DNA from: Liolophura sinensis
Lineage: Eukaryota > Mollusca > Polyplacophora > Chitonida > Chitonidae
Assembly: GCF_032854445.1 (NCBI RefSeq)
Contig: NC_088298.1
Location: forward strand, 14,183,504 to 14,247,503
Direction: 5' to 3'
Length of the DNA: 64,000 nt
This document shows positions 1 through 10,695 of the stretch, piece by piece. Made by a program: the position numbers and the translations under genes. The notes under the pieces were generated by a model, which saw nothing but the letters and a program-made list of their open reading frames with translations, ran no database searches and was not told where the DNA came from. Position 1 is the first letter of the stretch, and every line of letters begins with the position of its first letter.

Positions 1-204
1 CGTGTCTGAAATGGTAAATAACTGTAAGGCATGGGTGTCACGCTGAGACAATCTTTACTGCCTACAGCTAGGCATCATAATGACTTTATGATTAATATAA
101 GGTAAATTTCGACTACAGTGAAAGATGTCGTTAAAAAATCAGTCCCAGACAAGTTAAAATGCTTGATATGCGAAAAGAGATCAAGTGTTTATTAAATTGT
201 TGCT
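1..204. other. unique AT-rich DNA, nothing recognised
   Basis: No repeat, RNA gene or convincing open frame was seen in this stretch. Confidence 0.5.
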
Positions 205-475
205 GTTTTCTCTTATCTACACTCTAAATTAACGTAATATATTATGCCCCGGCCGTAAGGGGGAAGGTCTCCCAGCAACCTGCGGATGGTCGTGGGTTTC
301 CCCGAGCTCTGCCCGGTTTCCTCCCACTATAATGCTGGCCGCCGTCGTATGGGTGAAATATCCTTGACTACGGCGTAAAACACCAATCAATCAAATAAAT
401 AAATAAATAAATAATATATTATGTTTTCTGATTTTTGATGTTTTCTCTTATCTACACTCTAATTTAACGTAATAA
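205..475. repeat. 57-bp tandem duplication split by a SINE
   Basis: The motif 'tgttttctcttatctacact' occurs at about 204 and again at about 438, each followed by a closely similar 'ctaa[a/t]ttaacgtaat'. A SINE A copy lies between. Taking out the SINE and one target-site copy puts the two motifs about 57 bp apart, so the locus was a short tandem duplication before the SINE landed at the end of the first copy. Confidence 0.7.
247..411 (+). mobile_element. SINE family A, 5'-truncated, with target-site duplication
   Basis: The body carries the family landmarks: a 'gtcgtgggtttcc' segment, 'gcccggtttcctcccacta', 'taatgctggccgccgtcgta', then the end 'acggcgtaaaacaccaatca' and an (AAAT)n tail. The tRNA-like head is missing. 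It is flanked by a perfect 12-bp direct repeat TAATATATTATG at 235-246 and 412-423, the mark of retrotransposition. Assignment to a mollusc-type SINE is from memory. Confidence 0.8.
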
Positions 476-1376
476 TAAAATTAGGTTTTCGGATTGATGG
501 CAGAATAGACTATCTTACTGCAACGTAATATAATGTTACTGACAACACAATACTCTGTTACACTCACAAAATTATTCTGTTGGAATACCAGAACAATATA
601 AATGTATATAAATGTGTAACATTATCACAATCTGGCATCATGCACTTGTAGAAAACGTGGCATTCTGTTAAATGAACAAATTATAGTTCTGAGGTTGAAT
701 GTAATTTGTATGCTAGGATATATTTCCGTACCAGTACTATAACCTTACCCTAGACGAAGAAGCCGTTCCGACCCAATGCGAGTATTACTTCGCACTTCGA
801 TTAATATAATGTGATAACAGCAGTTCTTGATGCTAGACATCAGAAGCTTGCCACAGGTCGACCCGTTTACTCCTGTTTTATCCTCAATTGTTTTCCTCCG
901 CCACTATCGTATAAACGAAAAATTGTTCACTGAGTGTGGCGTTATGTAATGATTAAAATAAAAGGTTGAATTACGATAGATGTGTCTAAATATAATGCTT
1001 GTTACTTTCTCCCAAATTTAAAGTTTGACTTAAACTAACTTTGTGGAATTAGACTTTTTATGAAATGTACAGACCAAGTTCTGGCAGCCATACTGGAGTA
1101 CCGAGGTTATACCAGCCCATGTTACAGGACTCTAATATGGCTGACTGGCTGTTGTCCTGTAAGGGTGATGATGTCACTTGCAACTCCTGTATTAAATAAA
1201 CGAAAGCTTCTTTATGACTTGAAGTGCAACACACTCTATAAAGAAATTAGTATCAACATGGAACCAACCAGAAAATCCAGAACGTCACAAATCCCGCAGT
1301 CTATAATTGAGACAATCTAAAAGATAAGGGTCTTCAATGGCCAAATTCTTGTCAGTTTACCTCAAGTTGGCTTTGT
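476..1376. other. no gene or repeat recognised
   Basis: Unique AT-rich DNA. An 86-codon open frame at 1060-1320 (+) resembles no family I know and is within chance expectation. Confidence 0.5.
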
Positions 1377-1446
1377 TCATACATAAATGCTTAAATAGTA
1401 GTAAATTACACGCCCCCTATACCACCATGGCTTAAGCAGAATTAGG
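1377..1446 (-). mobile_element. fragment of interspersed repeat family C
   Basis: The stretch 'ataaatgcttaaatagtag' followed by a 'cgccccct...accatggctta' block recurs in diverged form at 16512 and 61589, and its end at 6598. The 16512 copy has a tRNA-like head on the minus strand, so this is read as a minus-strand SINE fragment without its head. Confidence 0.5.
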
Positions 1447-2633
1447 TAATAGCCCATGCATTCACAACTTACTTTGTTTAGCGGAAGGATACAAGGGTGA
1501 GGCGCGACGATATACGCGTGTGCAAATAGGGCAAATGTCAAAACTCCTGAACTATACTTACAGAAAAATGTCACAGACTACAAACACACGAAGACAAACC
1601 CCGCGGGAATGTTTCTACTCGAACTAGTGTTGTTTTTCCCTCAGCGAGAAATTGTTTTAATTTACGCCACTTGACCGGAAGTAGGCGGGACTATGTTTAC
1701 ATTTAAGGGTCGCTGGGTTTAGTCAGATTGCTAGCACGTGCGCTACCATGGTGACGGGGCCTTGACCACGGCTGAGACAAACTTCAAACAAGATGTTTCT
1801 GTAGACAGCGAGAAAACAGAAAACGTGGTCAGCGGTCTGATGTTTCCTTTGTCTGTGTATATAGCCTTTTTAATTAAGCCTTCCAGACACATGTCAAAAA
1901 TGACCGCCAAAAAATCGCCCGTGACTTGGTTTCGATTATCAAATAACTTTTCTCCAACCAAACAGAGATCAATTATTCTTGACCCACATTTTTTCACACA
2001 AATAAAAACTTCGCTGTCAGTAACTTAGCTTTTCAGCTGACCTTAAGATCAGCATGCTTTGAAACGTAGAGCTATACGTAGATGTATTTCTTTTGCGAGT
2101 TTGCGAGTCAGTCGTAACAACTGTCAGAAACACCACCGGATTTTGTATACAATCTTCCAATCTTGAATATACAAGGCCGCGTCATTTACGAGAGCAGTTA
2201 CGAAAAATTTATTAACGAAGTTTTGTGAAAGTGGGCATGATATTGGCCGTTATGAAATAATAGTCAGTCCAAGGGCATTATAGACTTACAACACCCAAAC
2301 ACTTAGTCAGTCATGGACACTTTATTGTCTAAACGGAACGGCACCCACTCCCGGAGTAACATTGGGTAATCTTCAAACTTTATTCCGTTTGCAAAAAGTT
2401 GATATAATTACACGCTTTGAAACCAAAATGTTCATAGTGGGTCTACACGTTTCATCATACGAACATATTTCCTTGAGCACTGTATGTAGTATAAACTAAC
2501 CCATTTGATGCGTTAATGTATATAGATTTAAAGATCTTATAGAAACATTATTTGTATGGGAACACTTATTCCAACTTTATTACATGCTAGTAAATTTACC
2601 CTCTGCATTCCGCCGACGTCCACAAGAGCCTAG
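1447..2633. other. no gene recognised
   Basis: Open frames of 96 codons (1738-2028, +) and 84 codons (1743-1997, -) overlap in antisense. Neither matches a known family, and they are probably chance frames. Confidence 0.5.
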
Positions 2634-2646
2634 CGGTCAAAGGTCA
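2634..2646 (+). promoter_or_regulatory. DR1-like nuclear-receptor motif
   Basis: The sequence CGGTCAAAGGTCA contains two AGGTCA-like half-sites in direct orientation separated by one base, the DR1 pattern bound by RXR and HNF4-type nuclear receptors. There is no nearby gene to regulate, so function is unknown and chance is possible. Confidence 0.3.
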
Positions 2647-3512
2647 AGATGATTTTACCAATACAATATTGTGGGACAAATGCCAATTAGATCCTCGTGT
2701 CACATGTCGAATACCAGCGTGCCTCTTGGGTTATAATGGCCGGACAATAGCCTGTAGGGTTGGTCCTAGAGTTAGAGTGGCATCCATTTCAGAATGCTGC
2801 CTGAAATTTATAAACATTGCCAGAGTCCGCGTGTAGTAAAATGGCATCGCAATACGCCAGACCTGCATCACGCCCCTCCCATATACACAATACGAATAGG
2901 GGATGGAAAAGACGTTGTATACAATGCTTATTATATCGACAAAACATCTTAACATTAACCTGATATGACCACGATCGGTATTGAACCCTTGCTTCCCACA
3001 CGGTATATTTTCTTTAACTGATATCGGTGATACACACAAGATATTAACGGTCAACTGTAAGACATGACCACTACCCAGTATGTACTTCAATTTTATTTTG
3101 GCTAAATCTTAAATAATAAAATACATACACACATTCTAAATCATACACCGGTACCCAAAGTAATTATGCTCATTTCCCACGCGTTTGTCTGCGAACAGTG
3201 GGTAATACAACAAACAACGTTAACCTAGCTCCAGATGGTCCTCTGTATGAGCTCTGTCCCTGCCCTGAGATTCCACTGGCTCTTCAGACACGTGCACCTA
3301 ACTGTTAAATTCAACTTAGAGACGGTTATCTGCGATCGAAGTGCTTTACGTGAAGTGGACGTCTAGACTGTTTTATTCGAGAATAATACAGCCGTTTAAT
3401 CCATATCCGTTAGAAACCAGACAGTGTTTCTACAACCAGAACGAAATTAAAGAGCGTCTGCATTTCCAAGTGACATGAAAAACTCATTGCATTTCCAAAT
3501 GCCTTAAAATTA
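2647..3512. other. no gene recognised
   Basis: Mostly unique DNA. On the minus strand near 2974-2986 there is a B-box-like GGGTTCAATACCG, the internal pol III motif of tRNA-derived SINEs, but the surroundings are too diverged to assign. The 119-codon minus frame at 2731-3090 covers it and is not convincing. Confidence 0.45.
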
Positions 3513-4120
3513 TTTGGACCCTCTTTGTACAGATTTGATTTTAGGAGTTTGTGATGCTAAATATGACGATTTTGAAAATTTCCTTACACCTCCTGAACAC
3601 CTATCAGGAACCAGAAGCATTCTTGTTTGGCAAAGACATGGTCATAATCTTGTCCCCTATACTTCTGTGTATCTCAAGGCTTCTCTCTATAAAGAGACTT
3701 CCACATGGATTGGTGGCGATAAAGAAATAGACAGAGCTGCGCCTTGCCCTGAGGAACGGAGGCAGAAACTGAGCGAGAGACGGGATAACATACACAGCTG
3801 CGAGAGATAGATCCACAACTCTCATACACCCCACATCTCTGCACACACTCTTAATTGGCCGTGCAGAAAATCTACTTTGTTTCCTCGCGGAAGCAGTGAA
3901 ATCCAAAAAAACTCTCCCGCAGCTCCCGAATCGTCCAGGCGATCTGGTTATCTTGAGAGATAAGAAGCAAAGAGAGCGAATCGCTGATATTTTTTTTTCA
4001 TCGCACGAGAGTTGGCCCCGACTGAAGACTACTTCCGCTTTCCGTCTGTCGTCTGCACTCTCCAATTCTCTTGATCTTTACTCTCTCGCGCTGGATTGGC
4101 AAATTGCCATGTGTTGATAT
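3513..4120. other. segment with overlapping unrecognised open frames
   Basis: Open on both strands: 3514-3810 (+, 98 codons), 3604-4065 (-, 153 codons) and 3896-4117 (+, 73 codons). The minus frame is one of the longest non-repetitive frames in the window. None has a motif, signal peptide or family resemblance that I recognise, and antisense overlap argues that at most one is real. It could include an exon of a spliced gene, which I cannot show. Confidence 0.25.
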
Positions 4121-4544
4121 CCTTTAAAACATGAAAATCGCAGACAATTTGCTTTTGGAAAGAAAGAAAAATAGTGAAGGGTGTTTGTTTTTACTTTTTG
4201 CTGTCTACCACATTTAGTACGTAGGCTAAGGCCTTTGGCAGTTCGCGTGATCTCAACTGAACGCCCTTTGAACCAATCGATGTTTGTTGATTTAAGAACG
4301 GAATCTTGTCTTCTCATTGAATGAATTGACAATATTTTGGAATCAGATTTAGTGAAATAAATCCTTCCATGTAAGTGGCTAGCAAGATAAAGTAGGAATT
4401 TCCAGACAAACGGTGTGTATAAAGCTTTATAATGCCATCCCAATATTGATTGCTTGATTACTAATCATTTCTTGATTCAGTTAACGAATGAATGGACCGT
4501 TGATTGAGAGAGTCATTTTCTCAACCTGTCAAATGTTGGCTTAA

Positions 4545-5275
4545 CTGAGTGGTTGAGTGACAGGCTGAGTGACAGGTCGAGTGACTGTGGCTGACAGGCT
4601 TACGGACTAACTGACTGACTGGCTGACTGAATGACTGGCTGACTGACGGACTGGCTGACTGACGGACTGGCAAACTGACGGAAAGACTGACTTACTGATT
4701 AGCTGACTGATGGACTGGCTGACTGTTGGACTGGCTGGCTGACTGACTGGGTGACTGACTGGCTGGCTGACGAACGGACAGGGACAACCATATGAGTCGC
4801 TAAAGATAATTGTTTCCCTAATAGTCAAGCTTGGCTAAAGGCAGCTGACTGACTGGTTGACTGGCTTTTCTTGATTGGCTGATTTGCTGACTGACTTTGC
4901 TTGAATGGCTGGCTGAATATTTGGTTAACGGGCTGACTGTTGGGATGACTGGCTTTGCGGTTGATCAACTAACTTTAATGAAGTGACGGTTTGTTCTACT
5001 GGTTGAGAGACCGAGTACTTGGTTGACTGTTTGGCTAACTGTTTGGTTCATTGACTGACTGACTTTATGTTTGGTTCATTGACTGACTGACTTCATGTTT
5101 GGTTTACTGACCGACTGTTTGGTTGACTGACTGGTTAGTTCGCAGATTATCTGACAACAGGACTTACTGATTGTCTGACTTACTGATTGTAAAGATGAAT
5201 GATTGGCTGTCTTTCTTGTTAGCCGGCTAACTGGCCGGATGACTGAATAGCTGACTTGCTGACTGACCAATTGAC
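4545..5275. repeat. degenerate CTGACTGG-type tandem repeat
   Basis: About 700 bp of imperfect 4- and 8-mer repeats (ctga, ctgg, ttga, ctgactgg), interrupted at about 4771-4840 by unique sequence. The Ser/Gln/Val-rich minus-strand frames at 4607-4828 and 5076-5471 are mostly translations of this repeat and are not treated as genes. Confidence 0.85.
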
Positions 5276-5881
5276 GTTTCATCAAATCAGGCTTGATGGT
5301 ATTGCTGTAAATAGAAGCATTCCTGACTCGAAAAGCGTGCGCAGGAAAACTACACCAACGTGTTATCGGGCATCTATCTGACCAAACGTAGAAGATAGTC
5401 TTCTCTTCGCGCAAGCACAAATATATCGGCTGTGATAAGGTCCGAGGCGCAAGGAAACGCTGTGTGTGCAAATCACAGGGGCATCAAGGGTATGTGTTTT
5501 GGCAGCAGTGATGTATTAGAGTACGAGTAGGAAAGTGAGCTCGTACACTGTCGGGAGTGACTCATCCCTATAGACGGATCTATAACACTTACTCAAAGAG
5601 CCTAACTGAATCAGAGATTGACGGAGACAAGATCAAAGGGAATCAGAGATGGCCCAGTCCTGTGAGTCCGGAGCGACAGTATTCCCCTAAAAAACCATGT
5701 AGGCCACAGTTATTGTTTCCATCACACACACAGCGATTTCGTGCTCCAGTTCTGTTAATGATGGACATATTTCAAGAGAGGAACGAACAGACCGTATAAT
5801 ACCTTGGATCAAAGGCAACTAATGCTGCAATAAGGACAGCGGATGAGATGTCTCATTGAATATAACTGACCTCTCGTCAAG
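5276..5881. other. no gene recognised
   Basis: Unique sequence with one 80-codon plus-strand frame (5557-5799) that I do not recognise. Confidence 0.45.
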
Positions 5882-5896
5882 GTCAAATAGCTTTGA

Positions 5897-6101
5897 GTGA
5901 GTGACTGAGTGGCTTGGGGTTTAAAGTCGTACTTAACAAATTTTCAGTCATATGACCAGGAAGGAATCCTTGTAGTGCATGTAATTGTGCCTCCTTGTTG
6001 CACGACGAATTTCCACCGCTCTTTTATCTGCTTGCTGCTTCACTGAGACGCCTTACCGAAAGCAAGTAAGGGACGCTCTACAAACTGTGCTATCGGGACC
6101 T
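5897..6101 (-). mobile_element. SINE family B, internally deleted, perfect 15-bp target-site duplication
   Basis: Read on the minus strand it starts 'tcccgatagcacagtttgta' (tRNA-like A box) and ends 'acgactttaaaccccaagcc' with a CACT-type tail. The middle that holds the B box and the 'gtcgagtcacacctaagacc' block of the full copies (42996, 47776) is absent: the head joins straight to the 'cttgctttcggtaaggcgtc' block. GTCAAATAGCTTTGA flanks it exactly at 5882-5896 and 6102-6116. Confidence 0.88.
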
Positions 6102-6345
6102 GTCAAATAGCTTTGAACATACGGTGGTAAATCACAAAAGCGATCAAATAAATCATTAGCTAATGATTCGCATTAATTATTTGCTTCTTAAGTTCAGTTA
6201 TTTAATTGGCCTTTCAAAACGCAAGATTTGGAATGAGGCGAAAGTTCAAAAGTCCCCATGTATGTTTTTTTTTACCAGACTTGTGTGTGCGCATGGTGAA
6301 GGCAGATAAATGACCAATGTGAAATTCGGATTATTTACAACTTTT

Positions 6346-6569
6346 GCTGTGGGAAGATCTTGCAGCAACCTGGTGGATGATCGTAGGTTTCACGCAGGCT
6401 CTGCCCGGTTTCCTCTCACCATAATGCTGGCCGCCGGCGTATAAAGTGAAAATATTCCAGATCTATGCATCTATGTATCGAAACAGACATTCGGAGTACG
6501 GCGTAAAACACCAATCATCAGTTAAGTTATCGTCATTCATTCATTCCAATCAAATAAATAAATAAATTA
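6346..6569 (+). mobile_element. SINE family A, diverged and 5'-truncated
   Basis: It shows 'ctctgcccggtttcctctca', 'taatgctggccgccggcgta' and the end 'acggcgtaaaacaccaatca' with an (AAAT)n tail. Extra sequence is inserted after 'gtgaaaatattc' and between the 'caccaatca' end and the tail, so the copy is old or rearranged. Confidence 0.8.
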
Positions 6570-6597
6570 ATATCGTGGGTATGACAGAGGAAACCAC

Positions 6598-6626
6598 AAG
6601 CACCAATGGCTTAAGTAGAATTAGTT
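6598..6626 (-). mobile_element. short fragment like repeat family C
   Basis: The string 'caccaatggcttaagtagaa' closely matches the 'accatggcttaagcagaa' end of the copy at 1377. It is too short to be sure. Confidence 0.3.
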
Positions 6627-6962
6627 TTAAAAATATTAATTGATGTTAATTGCATTTCACTGGTCTAGAATTAGTCAAAATGGTGTTATTTAATATACTG
6701 TTCAAGTGCGATTAATTCTGAAACAGAGAATACCAGCGTAATGTGTAGGCATATATTGCCCTCCACAAATGAATCATTCACTTATAAAACATTCATTGCC
6801 TCCTTGCATAATCATTGAAAACTGTATGTTGACTGCTTCTCTTCTCCGTCGTAATTTCACACTTTATATACTTTTCTTAGTTCTTAGGTGGTTTATGTCA
6901 GACGAAATTTTTCTTGGGATTATTCGTCCGTAACGTCCATTTTGGTTGACGGCTGGTTTACT

Positions 6963-7110
6963 ATTTATTTATTTGAAGGGGATGGGGAGTGGGAGGGGGG
7001 AGGGGGGGGTACACCATAATTAAGAATATCTTACTTAACGACCAGCACTATGGTGGGGTGCATCCAGGCTGAATCTCACGGCCAATCAGCCGGTCGCTGG
7101 CAGACGGCTG
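6963..7110 (-). mobile_element. SINE family A, diverged minus-strand copy
   Basis: In plus-strand order: (TATT)n tail, a G-rich insertion, then 'aagaatatcttacttaacga', 'ccagcactatggtgggg' and 'ggtcgctggcagac', matching the reversed SINE A body. The 'tttacgccgtac' segment has been replaced by the G-rich tract. Confidence 0.6.
6978..7009 (+). other. G-rich tract, potential G-quadruplex
   Basis: At least four runs of three or more G separated by 1-3 bases, ending in a run of eight G. This fits the intramolecular G-quadruplex pattern. It sits inside a decayed SINE. Confidence 0.6.
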
Positions 7111-7959
7111 GTATATGAATGTCTGTTTTTGGCGCCTAGTTTCACAAGAAGCAGCTATAAGGCCGTGTGGTGAATCCCAAGGTGAAAGTAACATTTGCTT
7201 CTCTCAACGACAGAAATCTAACGACGTTTATTACGGTTAAGACAAATGACCCGCCGGGTAACAATGACACCCTACAATGCTAGAATAACGCTAAATGTAG
7301 GCCTACTGCTATCCAGGGTGATTTCGCAGGCATCTTGTCATTTAATATGGTCCATATAGCACGACAGGAGAAATGAGCAAACCAGTTATCCTCGAAATGG
7401 AGCTCACCAAAACTCCAAAACCCTTTGATCAATATGGTAATAAACTTTCTTTGAAGTGGACAATAATATAAGGATGCTTTTAGCGATGCTTCTCCGCCAG
7501 CTGCACCTCGCCTGTCTGGGGTAAGACACGAGTTTTATGGCGCTGTAAAACGCTCGCACTTTTATTGCCATCTTTGCATAGCTGATATAACAACTGCTCT
7601 CGGATGGTTTATGGCCTGCATCTGACACGCAGCATCTGTGTGCTGGATGAGACTTTCTCCAAGTTACTACGACAGAGACGTGGTTGGCACGATCGGTAAG
7701 TTCGATTCTACGTGCTGATGGAGCGAAATAGAAAAGATAGACTCTTTGATAGTAGGCCTACACAAGCACGTTTCAGAAAACTCCAAATATTGTTTTCGTC
7801 ATAATGGTAGGAGAAAACTTTGGTGTGTTGCTGTCGATCTTTTCCTCGTGTGACTTCCTGACTTTAATTTCAATGTCATTATTAGCGGAAAACAAGTTGT
7901 CTTCATCGAAGTTATAGGAGACTGCACAAAAGCCATCACGAACGCTGCTTGACTGCTTA
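7111..7959. other. no gene recognised
   Basis: Unique DNA. The 74-codon minus frame at 7404-7628 is unrecognised. A donor-like GGTAAGT lies near 7694 without a convincing upstream exon. Confidence 0.45.
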
Positions 7960-8088
7960 TTATCACCAGCCCGCTATGGAAAAAAGAGGCCAATGAATCT
8001 ACAAATTCCTGGCCCAAGGCGGGATTGAACACTACCCCATGTGTCTCTTGGGTTGGGGTCATGTACCTTCTCTCTCCACCAGACACGT
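7960..8088 (-). mobile_element. tRNA-derived SINE head (family D)
   Basis: On the minus strand both internal pol III boxes are visible: an A box TGGTGGAGAGA (8071-8081) and a B box GTGTTCAATCCCG (8020-8032), at tRNA-like spacing. The flanks do not fold into an acceptor stem, so it is a tRNA-derived element and not a tRNA gene. The minus frame 7799-8086 starts in this element and is judged spurious. Confidence 0.6.
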
Positions 8089-10337
8089 TTGTTTGCTAAT
8101 GTATGAACTTAAACCCAGTCGACGCTTTTTGTCGTTTGTAAACGTGCTAAGCGTTAAAGTGAAAGACCACGTCTGACTAATGTTTATGTCCACTGAAAGA
8201 TTGCCATTCAAAGTATCTTAAACCGGCATTAAATATTTTTTTTTAGAATTTTTTCAACCCAGTAAAGGTTTAGTGACATTTGGTCTTGTCACAGCTTCAG
8301 CGCGTCTTCGCTATCGACATCAAGGTGACGTCACGTTTACTCTCGCTCTCTAATGTCGAAGGTGTTTCCTGTATAATAGTCTAAGCAGTAGCCTGTGACA
8401 GATTAAAGTTGTGGACTTCGGCGATGAATTACCACGTGATAGATAGCTTTCTCGGATAATGGACATACTGGAAGGATATTTCCTCCACTGCTTGAACTGT
8501 TCATACGGTACGCCTACTATATCATTTATACGATTCACGAGTAGTCCGCAGATGCACGGCTGAGTATTCCTGATTTAGGTCGTAGCCTCCGGAGGGGTTG
8601 CTCTGTTACGATAATCCTGACCCCTGTTAAATGTTTATAAAATTAAAATAGGATTATTGTACAACTAGATTCATGTTCGATTCTGACACAAATAGAAAAA
8701 AATCTAAGTGCCACTGAGGCTGATCTAGACATTCGACCTGTCGTTGGATTTTGCGCTTCATTTTTTGTAGTGGTGACTTCTAAGATGAGAGCAGTAGTTA
8801 TCGCGGACGTCAGTGAAAGCATACACATCGGCTTAAACACGGCGTTTCAATAATTTTAACTGTATTTCAAAGAAAACAGAGAGAAACACCTTGCATCAGG
8901 GAAAGACAAAGGGTAAAATTAAAATTCATCAGTTGTAATAAATTCAGAGAAAAAAATATTATATAAGATTTAATTAATTTTAAGCACTGCCCGTTGAAAT
9001 GACGTCTTCTCGTTCCCGTAAAACCTTCGGCTTTGCTAATGAAGTTGAATTCTAACATGAATGACAAAAAGTGTATATGTATATTTTGAACAGCGTGTCT
9101 AAGTAAGCCTATGATCTACCGGGGAAATGACTGCGGTTTGGGTCGAGACGATATGCTACTATCTGGCATAATTTGTGATACCGTCGTTGAATATTACACG
9201 GCTTGTAAATCAACTGATTTTAACGTCTGTGGTGGTCCGTAAAAACACTGTGAAATAGCCATTCGGCTACACGTAAATAAATCGTTGTAAACGATCTCAA
9301 AACGATGTCTTATACTGTAGTTCTGTGTTATCATAAGTCACTCCATGGAGTGAATGGGTAAAAGGCTACGTCACAGCTTATGCCACGCGACCTGATAGCA
9401 AAGTGTTTGGCTGGATGAACTTCTCAAAATGGCTGCCTCGATTCATACCAAGCATTCGTGCAGTATTGTCATTTTGCTCTTCATGTTATTCGGTGAAATC
9501 TCATTAGAATAATAAAGAATCATAGTTTTTAGAAAGCTTGACTATCCTGCTTTCGATTGAAATGTGTTTTAGCCAGGTTCTTTCTTGTCCTTTAATTCCC
9601 AACAGTTCCTCGCAGTTCGACTTACAACCGCCTCCATGAATGTCAAAGATTCCTTTTCCAAAATAAACCAAAAAAAATCAATTCAAATTTATTCATATTA
9701 AAGAACTGATCCATGCTTCTTAACGTTTTGGATAGTTCAAATACCTCATAATAAACTTACTTAACCATTATATTTCACAAAATCTCACAACTTATAATGT
9801 ACGGGATTTAAATGGCGTTCAGCTAGAGTCGACAACATTGTAACCCTGGCGACGCCAGACATGGCGCTCTACTAGCCATTGACAACTATTCGCGTTTTAG
9901 AAGAAGCTGTGCGAATAAAAACTCTAAAATTTATTGCACAAGTCAAAACTGGCCTCCTCTGTTCGGCGAGATAACATAACTTAGTACGGTATAAAGATTA
10001 AAATGGTCAAGGAACTCAATCAAGTTTTCCGTGTATATACTTTACCGATTACCAAAACTGTATATATATGAATTCTATTTATTTTTTGCTAATTGTGTTT
10101 TAATACATCTGTTAATCCGTCTTTAGGCGCAAGGGAGAGCGTATGATACGTAAATAAATGAAATTAACATGTTTGTATGTAGCTCCTTTTTGTTTCTCCC
10201 CAGCATATATACGGTTTAACAATTGTTACAGAAGGTTTCTGTACGCAATGATTGTGAAAACGGTATATTCTTGATCGACATAATCTTGCGTTAATTATTG
10301 GATAGATTACTTCGCACACCATTTTATGATTTATTGG
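8089..10337. other. long unique stretch, no gene recognised
   Basis: AT-rich, densely stopped in all frames; short minus frames at 8350-8538, 8643-8840 and 8867-9067 are unrecognised. It contains a perfect cAMP-response-type TGACGTCA at 8326-8333 and the 16-bp palindrome TCACTCCATGGAGTGA at 9338-9353. Confidence 0.5.
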
Positions 10338-10695
10338 AATGGCCTATTTTGTTGTTTACTATGTAGCCGAATGTACTAGAATGGCCTATTTTGTTGTTTA
10401 CTATGTGGCCGAATGTACTAGAATGGCCTATTTTGTTGTTTACTATGTGGCCGAATGTACTAGAATGGCCTATTTTGCTGTTTACTATGTAGCCTAATGT
10501 ACTAGAATGGCCTATTTTGCTGTTTACTGTGTAGCAGAATATACTAGAATGGCTTATCTTGTTGTTTACTATTTAGCCAAATGTACTAGAATGGCCTATT
10601 TTTTTTTGTTTTTTTGTTTTGTTTTTTTTTTGTTTACTATGTAGCTATATGTACTAGAATGGCCTATTTTGTTGTTTACTATTTAGCCGAATTGA
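10338..10695. repeat. 42-bp minisatellite, about 8 units
   Basis: Units begin 'aatggcctattttgttgttt' at 10338, 10380, 10422, 10464, 10506, 10548, 10590 and 10658. The first six intervals are exactly 42 bp. The seventh unit is 68 bp because a T-rich insertion (runs of T broken by single G) sits after 'ggccta'. The last unit is truncated. Confidence 0.95.

Noticed and set aside
4607-5471. Ser/Gln/Val-rich protein frames on the minus strand
   Set aside because: Direct translation of the CTGA/CTGG simple repeat; the low complexity is of DNA origin.
7960-8088. tRNA gene on the minus strand
   Set aside because: A and B boxes are present but acceptor and T-arm stems do not pair; this is a tRNA-derived SINE.
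8326-8333. cAMP-response element TGACGTCA as a promoter mark
   Set aside because: An 8-base word is expected about once in this length (another at 46514), and no gene start lies nearby.
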